A stretch of 64,000 bases of DNA, taken from assembly GCA_004295045.1 (NCBI GenBank), contig SHND01000039.1, positions 124,001 to 188,000 on the forward strand, written 5' to 3'. Each line of letters opens with the position of its first letter. Positions within the stretch are counted from its first letter, which is position 1. Position numbers and translations under genes: made by a program. This DNA is from Chloroflexota bacterium (GTDB lineage Bacteria; Chloroflexota; Anaerolineae; UBA4142; SHND01). The notes under the pieces are model-generated. The model did not search any database, had not been told where the DNA came from, and was given only the letters and a program-made list of their open reading frames with translations. Shown here piece after piece: positions 18,423-26,940 of the stretch.

Positions 18423-19754
18423 ATGGATTTTGTTTTTCTTTCGACGCAGGGGTGGGATGAGATGGGCGGCGCAGGTCGTCCCATTCATTTTCTGGCGCGC
18501 GAATTACTGGCGCGCGGACAGCGCGTTTTGTTTATCGAGGTTGTCGCCAGCAAAACGCAATCTGCCGAAACTAATTTTACCCTTGTGAGTTTCAACGCGC
18601 TTGGTTTCGACGAACGCGCTTTGCGACGTGCGTGGTTTGGACTTGATCCCAAATTCGATGCAGTGGAATCATTCAAGCGTATCCTCGACGCGTTTGAAGC
18701 GCGCGAGGCAGAACGCGTTGTTGTGTACGCCGACCCATTCGTTCCGTTTGTCGAGTGGTTCAAACTCTTTCGTCAGCGCGGCTACAAAATTGTCTACGAC
18801 GCACTCGATGATTTTGAAGCATTTCCCGAAATCGGTCTGTACTTTGCGAATCGAACAGCGGAACAATTTCTTGTCGCGCAAAGCGACCTCGTCATCGCCG
18901 TCTCTACGACGTTGGTTGAAAAATTATCCGCGTGGAACCCCCGCGCTCCGATTCAACTATTGCGGCAAGGATTTGATGCCGCGACATTTATATCGCCGCG
19001 TTCGGAGACGTCGTCCCATTCAAACATCACGCTCGGCTTTTGGGGTCATGTCAACGCGTTCAACATTGATCTCGATCTGATCGAGTTCACGGCGCGCGCG
19101 CGTCCACAATGGACAATTCAGCTCATCGGACCAATTGATCTTGATCCTTCATTGCCGCCTGTTCAAGAACGCTTGCGCGCCTTGTCCAACGTGCAATTGC
19201 GCGGACCCGTCGCGCATTCGGAACTGCCGCGCTATTTGCAAAATTTTGACGTTGCCATCGTTCCCTTTCCCGATAACGCCTTTAATCGCGCCCGCGATCC
19301 CTTGAAGGTGTTCGAGTATTTGAGCGGCTACAAGCCGGTCGTCGCCGCGCACACGCCGCAGCTGCGCGGGATGCCGTACGTCTCTATTGCTGAAACGCCG
19401 CAAGAATTTTTGCAACAGATTGAAAAAGCGTTGACGATTCCGCTGGATCGCCTACAGGTGGACGCCTATCTCGCAGAATGCACCTGGTCGAAACGGCTGA
19501 ATCAATTTCTTGCTCTGCTTGCCGGCTCAGAAACGGCGATTGATTTTGCCGAGCCGGACACCAAAACGTGGTACGCTGATGCCTGCGCGACTGCAAATCT
19601 ACGCGAATACATTGCGCGCACAGAGCAGCTGCTGCAAGAACGTACCGCGTTCGTTCAAGCGCTTGAGGGCGACGCACGCGCAAAACAAGCACATATCAAT
19701 ACGTTACAGCGTTTTAATCCAATCTGGTCTCTAAAATCCGTTCTTAAAAAATAA
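18423..19754 (+). CDS. GT-B glycosyltransferase (paralog 1 of 3) with coiled-coil tail
   Basis: 443 aa. The N-terminus MDFVFLSTQGWDEMGGAGRP defines a subgroup shared with the proteins at 19863 and 22414. Other shared blocks are YDALDDFEAFPE, LGFWGHVNAFNIDLDLIEF, QLIGPIDLDPSLP and NRARDPLKVFEYLSGYKPVV, the last being the donor-binding region. The tail, residues about 385-443, is YIARTEQLLQERTAFVQALE followed by NPIWSLKSVLKK. This subgroup resembles TuaH/GT1-like polysaccharide enzymes, but specificity is unknown. The gene is followed by the only sizeable gap of the cluster (19755-19862). Confidence 0.8.
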   Translation: MDFVFLSTQGWDEMGGAGRPIHFLARELLARGQRVLFIEVVASKTQSAETNFTLVSFNALGFDERALRRAWFGLDPKFDAVESFKRILDAFEAREAERVVVYADPFVPFVEWFKLFRQRGYKIVYDALDDFEAFPEIGLYFANRTAEQFLVAQSDLVIAVSTTLVEKLSAWNPRAPIQLLRQGFDAATFISPRSETSSHSNITLGFWGHVNAFNIDLDLIEFTARARPQWTIQLIGPIDLDPSLPPVQERLRALSNVQLRGPVAHSELPRYLQNFDVAIVPFPDNAFNRARDPLKVFEYLSGYKPVVAAHTPQLRGMPYVSIAETPQEFLQQIEKALTIPLDRLQVDAYLAECTWSKRLNQFLALLAGSETAIDFAEPDTKTWYADACATANLREYIARTEQLLQERTAFVQALEGDARAKQAHINTLQRFNPIWSLKSVLKK

Positions 19755-19862
19755 TAAACGTAATTTATGCTTTTATTTCATCAATCTAGTGACATAAAAG
19801 CGTATCTTTATCTATTCTTCATCTTTTTACACATATTTTATTTCCTTATCACGTAATAACGC
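19755..19862 (+). promoter_or_regulatory. AT-rich gap with candidate internal promoter
   Basis: 108 bp of strikingly AT-rich DNA between two glycosyltransferase genes that otherwise sit in GC-rich DNA. A possible promoter is GTGACA, an 18-bp spacer and TATTCT (about 19789-19818). No terminator hairpin or small reading frame is convincing. Confidence 0.4.
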
Positions 19863-21164
19863 ATGAATATCGTTTTTATCAGTCCAATCGCGTGGGATAA
19901 TTCCGGCGGCGCGCATCGTCCCGTACAATTCGCGCAAGAGCTTGCGGCGCGCAAGCATTCGGTCACCTACATTGAAATTGAAAAGAGCCGCGCCCGCGCT
20001 TCAGCCAACAATCCGCGCGTTGTGACGCTGGAGGACTTGGGCTGGGACGAATTGAATCTCGTGCGCGCGTGGTACGGGTTCGATTACACGTCACCGGCAG
20101 ATCTTGACGCGCGCCTGCGTCAGTTCACCCCGCTTGGGAATGCGCGCGGTATCGCGATTTGCTGTGCGCCTTTTCGCCCCGCCCTCCAAGTTGCACACGC
20201 GCTCGCCGCGCAGGGTTATACACTCGTGTACGATGTACTGGACGACATTTCTGAAATGCGCGCGCTCGGTTCGTACTGCTATGATGAGCTGGCAGAAAAT
20301 TATCTCGCGCAACATTCCGAACTCATTGTCACACTCTCGCCGCGCCTGCGCGAAAAATTTTCCAAATACAAAAATGTTAAATTGATTCGTGATGGCGTTG
20401 ATCTGGCGCCGTTTCAAAATGATTCCATCACACAAAATGCGGATTCGCTTGAGCGCGGTGAACTCACACTCGGTTTTTGGGGGACGATGTGGGACTATAA
20501 CCTCGACGTGCCGCTCATCCAATTCATCACGCGCGCGCGTCCGCAATGGCAATTTCATTTCATCGGCGCGTACGATCTCGACCCCGCGCGTCCTTTGCTC
20601 TCCCAGGCTCTCGCTGCGCCGAATGTGCATTTTCATTCGAGCATCGCGCGCGAAACGTTGGCGCACTACGCCAGATCGTTTGACGTATGCCTCTTGCCAA
20701 CTCCGGTGACACCTTTTAATCTGGCGCGCGATCCGCTTAAAGTGTATGAATATCTCGCGTGCCACAAGCCGGTTGTCGCGACAAATCTCGAACAGCTTGC
20801 CGACATGCCGTACGTCTATCGCGCGTGCGATGCACAAGACTTTCTTTTTCAAATTGAGCAAGCGGCGCGCGTTGAAATTGAATCTATCGCGCTCAATGCG
20901 TACTTGGCTGAACAGACGTGGGTAAAGCGGACGAATCAATTATTAAATGCGTTGGACGAATTGACTCCCAGCACTCGCACCCTGCCGCCCGCACCGCACG
21001 GCGCGATGCCGAACGCGGCGAAGGAATTGGATCGCTGGCAAGCCTATGCACAGCATTTGGAACGCCTCGCCCACGACCGCGAAATTCATGTGCGCGATTT
21101 AGAAAACGCGTTAGCACAGTCGAGCGTTGCGAACAAATTGAAACGGGTGTTGAGTGGGCAATGA
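19863..21164 (+). CDS. GT-B glycosyltransferase (paralog 2 of 3) with coiled-coil tail
   Basis: 433 aa, paralogous to the proteins at 18423 and 22414. It starts IVFISPIAWDNSGGAHRPVQ, contains YDVLDDISEMRALGSY, LTLGFWGTMWDYNLDVPL, FIGAYDLDPARP and LARDPLKVYEYLACHKPVVA. A cytoplasmic nucleotide-sugar transferase is expected. The tail AKELDRWQAYAQHLERLAHD, then VANKLKRVLSGQ, repeats the coiled coil plus LKRVL-type ending. The next gene starts on its stop codon (ATGA). Confidence 0.8.
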   Translation: MNIVFISPIAWDNSGGAHRPVQFAQELAARKHSVTYIEIEKSRARASANNPRVVTLEDLGWDELNLVRAWYGFDYTSPADLDARLRQFTPLGNARGIAICCAPFRPALQVAHALAAQGYTLVYDVLDDISEMRALGSYCYDELAENYLAQHSELIVTLSPRLREKFSKYKNVKLIRDGVDLAPFQNDSITQNADSLERGELTLGFWGTMWDYNLDVPLIQFITRARPQWQFHFIGAYDLDPARPLLSQALAAPNVHFHSSIARETLAHYARSFDVCLLPTPVTPFNLARDPLKVYEYLACHKPVVATNLEQLADMPYVYRACDAQDFLFQIEQAARVEIESIALNAYLAEQTWVKRTNQLLNALDELTPSTRTLPPAPHGAMPNAAKELDRWQAYAQHLERLAHDREIHVRDLENALAQSSVANKLKRVLSGQ

Positions 21165-22417
21165 GAATTTTGTACGTCATTCAACGCTATGCGCCATACA
21201 TTGGCGGCGCGGAATTGGTGTTTCAGGAAAATGCGGAACGACTTGCGCGCGACGGACACGCCGTCACGGTCTACACAACGGACGCGTGGGACCTCGAACG
21301 TTTCTGGCGCGCGGACAAACGCGCGGTCGCGCTGGAAAATGAAACGCTGAATCAAGTCTTTGTGCAGCGCTTTCCAATCGAATACTTGCCGCTCTCGCAA
21401 TTCGCGTTTCCCGCGCTCAAACGCGGCATGTCCATTCTCGCGGACGTTTCTAAAAATACAACTCCGTTGTTGTTTTCGCTCGCGCGCTATGTGCCGTACG
21501 TGCCGGAACTCGATCGCGCGCTCGATACCAGTTCCGAACGTTTTGATCTCGTTCACACGGCGAACATTTCCCTCGATTCCAGCGTGTACGCCGCGTATCG
21601 TTTCGCGCAGCGCAAAAAGATTCCGTTCGTCATCACTCCTTTTCTTCATCTCGGCGAAAGCAATGACGCGCGCGTCGTCCACTTTTATACACTGCCGCAT
21701 CAAATCGAAATGCTCAAACGCGCGCACGCGGTGATTGTAATGACACAGCGCGAAGGTGATGCGTTGGCACAACGCGGTGTGTCACGCGAACGAATTCACC
21801 GCATCGGCGCGGGCGTAGATCCGAAATTACTGGCGGGCGGCGACGCGGCACAATTTCGCGCGCAGTATCAAATCACCACACCCATCGTCGCATACATCGG
21901 CACCGCCGCGTACGACAAAGGCACCGTGCATCTCGTACAAGCCATGCAGCGCGTTTGGCAAACCCACCAAGCGACACTCGTCTTGGCGGGTTCGCAAATG
22001 TCCGCGTTCGAAGAATTTTTCGCCGGGCAACCCGATGAGCTCAAGGCGCGAACGATACAACTCGGTTTCATTTCCGATCAAGAAAAACGCGACCTGCTCG
22101 CCGCATGTGATCTGTTCGCGATGCCCTCGCGCACCGATTCATTTGGCATTGTGTATCTGGAAGCGTGGCTGTACGAGAAACCGGTCATCGGCGCGGATGC
22201 GGGTGGTGTTCCCGAAGTGATTGATGCCGCACAAAACGGTTTTTTGGTAAAATTCGGCGATGTGGAAACGCTCGCGGCACGCATCATCCAGCTTTTGGAC
22301 GATTCCGCCTTGGCAAAGAAAATGGGCGAACACGGGCGCGCCAAAGTACTGCGTGAATTGACGTGGGAAGGACAGCACGCGAAATTGCGCGCGCTCTATC
22401 AGGCATTGACGCGATGA
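21161..22417 (+). CDS. GT4 family glycosyltransferase
   Basis: 418 aa from the ATG at 21161, which overlaps the previous TGA; the frame is open 243 bp further upstream, but only this start gives the normal family N-terminus (RILYVIQRYAPYIGGAELVF with the GG loop). The C-terminal half has VAYIGTAAYDKGTVHLVQAM, then DLFAMPSRTDSFGIVYLEAW with the EX7E-type donor motif, and KPVIGADAGGVPEVI. This is a typical retaining GT4 enzyme. Unlike its neighbours it ends soon after the catalytic fold (LRALYQALTR) with no coiled-coil tail. Confidence 0.9.
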   Translation: MRILYVIQRYAPYIGGAELVFQENAERLARDGHAVTVYTTDAWDLERFWRADKRAVALENETLNQVFVQRFPIEYLPLSQFAFPALKRGMSILADVSKNTTPLLFSLARYVPYVPELDRALDTSSERFDLVHTANISLDSSVYAAYRFAQRKKIPFVITPFLHLGESNDARVVHFYTLPHQIEMLKRAHAVIVMTQREGDALAQRGVSRERIHRIGAGVDPKLLAGGDAAQFRAQYQITTPIVAYIGTAAYDKGTVHLVQAMQRVWQTHQATLVLAGSQMSAFEEFFAGQPDELKARTIQLGFISDQEKRDLLAACDLFAMPSRTDSFGIVYLEAWLYEKPVIGADAGGVPEVIDAAQNGFLVKFGDVETLAARIIQLLDDSALAKKMGEHGRAKVLRELTWEGQHAKLRALYQALTR

Positions 22418-23736
22418 ATTTTATTTATTTCAGTACGCTGGCGTGGGATGAAGCGGACGGGGCACACAATCCAACACAAATCGCGCGCGCGCTCGCGCAG
22501 CGCGGACATATGGCGTTGTTCGTCGAACCACAGCCCTCCGCCTCGCGTGACAGTGTAAATCTACCGCTTCGCGTTGTCGCCCTCACAGAGCTAGGCATGT
22601 CGCCCATGCAGTTGCGCCGCGCGTGGTACGGACTCGACAGTGGTGAGATGAATCACATCGCGGAAAATTTATTACAACTGATTTGCGCGTGGGATGCGGC
22701 GCCGCCGCGCGTTGCAATTTTTCCCGCGCCGTTCGATCCCTTTGTGCGTTTGATTCCATTTTTGCGCGCGCACAATTTTTCGATGGTCTATTACGCGATG
22801 GATGATTTTGCCGCCGCACCGGCGCTCGGTTACACACAATTTGCCACGGGCGCAGAAGAGTATCTCGTGCGCCACAGCGACGTACTGTGCGCGGTGACAT
22901 CGCACATTGCGCAATCACTCGAACGTTTTGGAAAATCCGCGCACGTCATTCCAAACGCGGTTGATCTGAAAATGTGGGACACGTCAAGTTCGTTGAAAGG
23001 TACGAGCATTGAACGCGGCGAACTCACGCTCGGTTTTTGGGGAACGCTGATGGATTCCATGATCGACGCGGATTTGATCGCGTACGTTGCTCAAGCGCGT
23101 CCGCGTTGGATGATTCATTTGTTGGGCGCCTGCGATCCCGAAGCGCATCGTCCTTCGATTGCCGCGCGCTTGGAAAAATTTCCCAACATTTTTTTTCACG
23201 GCGCGGTGCCGCACGCAGAGCTGCCGCGTTATGCCGCTGCGTTCGATGTCGCTGTCGCGCCATTTCCCGATAACGCGTTCACGCGCGGACGCGATCCACT
23301 CAAAGTGTACGAATATCTCGCCGCGCATCTGCCCGTTGTAGTTTCGTACGCGCCGCAGCTTGCGCACGTGCCCTACGTTTTCATCGCGCATTCGCCCGCC
23401 GAATTTTTGCAAGCCGTCGAGCGCGCCGCGCCTACGCCGATTGATCATCGAGAACTCGACGCGTTTCTTGAGCAGCAATCTTGGGACGCGCGCGCGGAGG
23501 CATTGTTGGACATTTTGCCGACAACGACGCGTCGCATCACATCAAACACAAGCGCGACGCTTTTGCCAACCTTTGCCAATCCGAACGTGGAAACCGTGAT
23601 GCGTTACGCCAACGCATTGGAATCAGAATTGGCGCAGGTGCAAAATTGGGCGCGCGCGTTGGAACAGCAAGCGCAGCAGCGCACTGCGTTTTCCGGCGTC
23701 AAGCGTCTGTTGCCCACACGCAAAACCCATTCCTAA
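22414..23736 (+). CDS. GT-B glycosyltransferase (paralog 3 of 3) with coiled-coil tail
   Basis: 440 aa from the ATG at 22414 (ATGA overlap). Paralogous to 18423 and 19863: FIYFSTLAWDEADGAHNPTQ, YYAMDDFAAAPALGY, ELTLGFWGTLMDSMIDADLI, LLGACDPEAHRPSI and TRGRDPLKVYEYLAAHLPVV. The tail, residues about 385-440, contains YANALESELAQVQNWARALE and ends FSGVKRLLPTRKTHS, once more a coiled coil with a basic hydrophobic end. It is predicted to be cytoplasmic or peripherally membrane-bound; specificity is unknown. Confidence 0.8.
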   Translation: MNFIYFSTLAWDEADGAHNPTQIARALAQRGHMALFVEPQPSASRDSVNLPLRVVALTELGMSPMQLRRAWYGLDSGEMNHIAENLLQLICAWDAAPPRVAIFPAPFDPFVRLIPFLRAHNFSMVYYAMDDFAAAPALGYTQFATGAEEYLVRHSDVLCAVTSHIAQSLERFGKSAHVIPNAVDLKMWDTSSSLKGTSIERGELTLGFWGTLMDSMIDADLIAYVAQARPRWMIHLLGACDPEAHRPSIAARLEKFPNIFFHGAVPHAELPRYAAAFDVAVAPFPDNAFTRGRDPLKVYEYLAAHLPVVVSYAPQLAHVPYVFIAHSPAEFLQAVERAAPTPIDHRELDAFLEQQSWDARAEALLDILPTTTRRITSNTSATLLPTFANPNVETVMRYANALESELAQVQNWARALEQQAQQRTAFSGVKRLLPTRKTHS

Positions 23737-23757
23737 TCTTTTTTGCGGCACATCCGT

Positions 23758-24129
23758 ATGTCACAAAACATTGACGTTGAACGAGAATTGAATGAGCTGC
23801 GCGCCCGCGTGCGCCGCACGCCCGCGCCCACATCGGACGCAGACCTCACCGCGCTGCAAAAAGCGATTGCGAACCTCAACGCGAATTGGTATATTTCCGC
23901 GACCCTCCCACCACCCGCGCCGAACGCGCCATTGACTTGGCGCGCAGTGTATTTTGTGAAACGCGTTGTGCGGCGCGTGATGGTGGAATTATTGAATACG
24001 CTGGTGCAGCAGCAAAACGCGTTCAATCTTCAAGTTGCAAAGGCATTGACGGAATTAGCAACGCAAGAAGAGCGAATCGCGGAATTGGAATCGCGCATTG
24101 CGAAATTGGAAAAGGAACGTATTGCGTGA
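23758..24129 (+). CDS. Free-standing coiled-coil module typical of glycan-locus enzymes
   Basis: 123 aa from the ATG at 23758; a TTG at 23743 is less likely. No catalytic domain is present. The central segment, ANLNANWYISATLPPP then VYFVKRVVRRVMVELLNTLV and QQQNAFNLQVAKALTEL, resembles a module I recall as an N-terminal extension of methyltransferases and glycosyltransferases in O-antigen-like loci. The last 30 residues (EERIAELESRIAKLEKERIA) form a clean heptad coiled coil. A scaffold or membrane-attachment partner for the surrounding enzymes is a plausible role but not shown. It sits 21 bp after a tailed glycosyltransferase gene. Confidence 0.65.
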   Translation: MSQNIDVERELNELRARVRRTPAPTSDADLTALQKAIANLNANWYISATLPPPAPNAPLTWRAVYFVKRVVRRVMVELLNTLVQQQNAFNLQVAKALTELATQEERIAELESRIAKLEKERIA

Positions 24130-24193
24130 GGCGTGAATGTGCAGCGCAAGTGTACAATCACCCAATCACCTATTGCGCAAGCTCTAATTTCCA

Positions 24194-25222
24194 ATGAACA
24201 TTCTCGTCTGCAATGCTCAAGTTCCCTTTGCGCGCGGTGGCGCAGAGATGCTCGTAGAGGGTTTATGCAACGCCCTAAAGCGCGCAGGACATCGCGCCGA
24301 AATTGTTGCGCTGCCTTTTCAATGGCTGCCGCACGCGGAATTATTCAAATCGGCGCTCGCTTGGCGGCTGCTCGATTTGAAAATGGCAAATGGGCTAAAG
24401 GTGGACCGCATCATCGCGACAAAATTTCCTTCGTACGCCGCGCAGCATCCGCAAAAAATTGTTTGGCTCATCCATCAATATCGGCAGGCATACGATTGGT
24501 ACGGCACGCCGCTTTCGGAATTTACCGCGTCGTCCCAAGACCGTATGACGCGCGAAAAATTATTCTCACTCGACCGCCGCGTTTTAGGTGAAGCGCAGGC
24601 GCGTTTCGCCATTTCCAAAAATGTTGCGGCGCGTTTGAAACGTTTCAACGCGCTCGATGCGATTCCGCTCTATCCCCCACCGCGCTTGGCGGGAAAATTT
24701 TACGCGGGCGAATACGGCGATTATGCGCTGTACGTCGGGCGACTCGACCGCGCCAAACGCGTCGAACTGCTTTTGCGCGCCTTGGCGAAAACAAAACGCG
24801 GGCGCGTCGTCGTTGCCGGCACAGGTCTGGAAGAACAAAACTTGAAGACGCTCGCCGCGCGCTTGGGCATCTCATCACGCGTTGAATTTTTGGGATTCGT
24901 GGACGATGCGCGTGTGATCGAATTGTACGCGAATGCGCGCGCCGTCTTTTATGCGCCAGTGGACGAAGATTACGGTTTTGCAACGGTCGAGGCGCTCATG
25001 TCCGCGCGCCCCGTCATCACAACCGACGATGCGGGCGGCGTGTTGGAATTTATCGAAAACGAAAATGATGGCTGGGTCACACGCGCGGATGTAGATGAAA
25101 TTGCATTATCGCTCACACGCGCGTTCGAGGATATCGAAACATGCCGCGCGTGGGGTAATCGCGGACGCGAACGCGTGCAAGATATTCGCTGGGATCATGT
25201 TGTCGAGCAGCTGACCGCATGA
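24194..25222 (+). CDS. GT4 family glycosyltransferase
   Basis: 342 aa. It starts NILVCNAQVPFARGGAEMLV with the GGAE loop of GT4 enzymes. The C-terminal Rossmann half begins YALYVGRLDRAKRVELLLRA and contains AVFYAPVDEDYGFATVEALM with the donor-site acidic motif, then RPVITTDDAGGVLEFI. The length is typical and there is no extra tail. The stop overlaps the next start by 4 bp (ATGA). The preceding 64-bp gap contains TACAAT at 24153-24158 and two octamer-like units (ACAATCAC, CCAATCAC), so a weak internal promoter is possible. Confidence 0.9.
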   Translation: MNILVCNAQVPFARGGAEMLVEGLCNALKRAGHRAEIVALPFQWLPHAELFKSALAWRLLDLKMANGLKVDRIIATKFPSYAAQHPQKIVWLIHQYRQAYDWYGTPLSEFTASSQDRMTREKLFSLDRRVLGEAQARFAISKNVAARLKRFNALDAIPLYPPPRLAGKFYAGEYGDYALYVGRLDRAKRVELLLRALAKTKRGRVVVAGTGLEEQNLKTLAARLGISSRVEFLGFVDDARVIELYANARAVFYAPVDEDYGFATVEALMSARPVITTDDAGGVLEFIENENDGWVTRADVDEIALSLTRAFEDIETCRAWGNRGRERVQDIRWDHVVEQLTA

Positions 25223-25779
25223 ACGCGCGGATTGATGATTTGAATGCAATCAAAGCGTATGAATCACTGCGCGCAGGAGGCGCGCGTTCGCGCGAACTGG
25301 CGGATGTTTTGGATTATCATAAAACGCGCGTGTATGTTACACCGCGCATCCTTGGCGGTCTTACGTTAAATTTCATCAACACGATTTTCATGATGCCGCT
25401 GCGCGCCGACGCGAGCGATTGCGAGTACAAGCAATGGGTCGCGCTGCTGGCGCATGAAGCGTGCCATGTCGAGCAGCGCTTTTGGGTTGACTCGGTGGAA
25501 CAGGAAACTCGCGCGTACACCGCACAAGCGCTTGTGGGCGACGAATTGGGAATTGATTTGGGACACATCAAACGCGCATTTTTTGATTTGAATCCCGCGC
25601 GGGCGCAAGATTTAGTACGCGCGCGAGCCGCGCTCATCACTTTGTTCGCGGGAACACCGGCAGGAATCGTGTACGCATCGCTGCCCCTGTTTCAACCGAC
25701 CGGCGTACGCGCGCTTTTGCCCGCGCTGCGCGAAAGTTTTGCCGTTCTGCGCGCCGGTTTCTCACGACCCCGTATCTAA
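25219..25779 (+). CDS. Putative small HExxH metalloprotein within the glycan locus
   Basis: 186 aa. The central AHEACHVEQRFW contains an HExxH zinc-binding signature followed by Glu-containing segments (SVEQETRAYTAQAL), which resembles gluzincin-type small domains. A hydrophobic stretch near residues 50-65 (LTLNFINTIFMMPL) and another near 140-165 could contact the membrane. I do not recognise an exact family. The ATGA overlap with the upstream glycosyltransferase gene and abutment to the next gene show it belongs to the operon. Proteolysis or processing of a locus product is possible; a non-peptidase role cannot be excluded. Confidence 0.55.
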   Translation: MNARIDDLNAIKAYESLRAGGARSRELADVLDYHKTRVYVTPRILGGLTLNFINTIFMMPLRADASDCEYKQWVALLAHEACHVEQRFWVDSVEQETRAYTAQALVGDELGIDLGHIKRAFFDLNPARAQDLVRARAALITLFAGTPAGIVYASLPLFQPTGVRALLPALRESFAVLRAGFSRPRI

Positions 25780-26940
25780 ATGCGCATCGCATATGCATCG
25801 CCGTTACGTCCGCAGTCGTCGGGCGTTTCCGATTATTCGGAAGAATTGCTGCCGCACCTCGCGCGTCATGTTGAAATTACGCTCGTCACCGACCACATCA
25901 CGCCGGCAAATCTCGCGCTCGCGTCGCTGCCAAAATTCGAGCTGCGCGAATTGGACGCGCGCGCGAAGGATTTTGATGCGGTTATCTATCACATCGGAAA
26001 TGCGCCGCTGTACGTGAATTTTTACAACGCCGCGCTGCGGATGCCGGGGGTGATTGTTTTACATGATGTTGTGCTGCATCATCTGCGCGCGTGGCAAACA
26101 TTGGAGCGCGGGAATGCGGCGCCGTATTTTGACGCGCTGCGCGCCGCGTACGGTGATGCAGTCGCAGAGCCAGCCCGCGCGAATCCTGCGCGCATCAATC
26201 GTTTTGAATACCCATTGAGTGAAGAGCTGGCGCAACGCGCGCGCGGCGTCATTGTTCACAGTGATTATGCGGCGCGTTTTGTGCGGAATGCCGCGCCGCA
26301 AGTTCCTGTCGCGCGAGTGCCGATGGGCATTTCATTCGGGAAAGAAATTCGCTTGTCCGATGCGCGCGCGAAATTGAATTTGCCGCGCGATGCGTTTCTC
26401 ATTTCCGCGTTCGGCGAAATTCATCCGCACAAGCGCATCACCGTCGCGCTGGAAGCGTTCGCAGAATTGTTTCATACGCATCCCGGCGCGCGCTTGCTCT
26501 TGATCGGAAGCGAGTCGCCAAACTACGATGTCATCCCGCTGCTGCGGGCGTTGAACATTGAAGCGGTAGTTTCACGCGTGGGTTTTGTCGAAATGCAAGC
26601 GTATCAAAATTACATTGCAGCGAGCGATGTCTGTTTGAATCTGCGTTATCCGACGGCAGGCGAAACCTCTGCCAGTTTATTGCGGCTGCTGGCGGCGGGG
26701 AAAACAACCTTTGTCACACGCACCGGCGCGTACGCGGAATTGCCTGACGATGTGTGTGTGAAAATTGAGCCTGACGCGCACGAAAAGAATTTACTCGTAG
26801 AATATCTGCGATTTTTCGCGCAAAATCCGAATGTGCGCGCGACGTTGGGCGCGAAGGCGCGTACGTATGTGAAACAGAATCACACTTTGGAACGCGCGGC
26901 GCAAGGTTATTCTGAGTTTTTGCGAATGTTCGCCAAATGA
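25780..26940 (+). CDS. GT4 family glycosyltransferase, tandem pair member 1
   Basis: 386 aa. It starts MRIAYASPLRPQSSGVSDYS, a start typical of a GT4 subgroup acting in polysaccharide synthesis. The donor half has FLISAFGEIHPHKRITVALE, LLLIGSESPNYDVIPLL and NLRYPTAGETSASLLRLLAA. In this subgroup the usual EX7E motif is replaced by RYPTAGETS. HDVVLHHLRAW in the N-terminal half may lie near the acceptor site. It is closely related to the next protein, consistent with tandem duplication, and overlaps it by 4 bp. Confidence 0.85.
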   Translation: MRIAYASPLRPQSSGVSDYSEELLPHLARHVEITLVTDHITPANLALASLPKFELRELDARAKDFDAVIYHIGNAPLYVNFYNAALRMPGVIVLHDVVLHHLRAWQTLERGNAAPYFDALRAAYGDAVAEPARANPARINRFEYPLSEELAQRARGVIVHSDYAARFVRNAAPQVPVARVPMGISFGKEIRLSDARAKLNLPRDAFLISAFGEIHPHKRITVALEAFAELFHTHPGARLLLIGSESPNYDVIPLLRALNIEAVVSRVGFVEMQAYQNYIAASDVCLNLRYPTAGETSASLLRLLAAGKTTFVTRTGAYAELPDDVCVKIEPDAHEKNLLVEYLRFFAQNPNVRATLGAKARTYVKQNHTLERAAQGYSEFLRMFAK

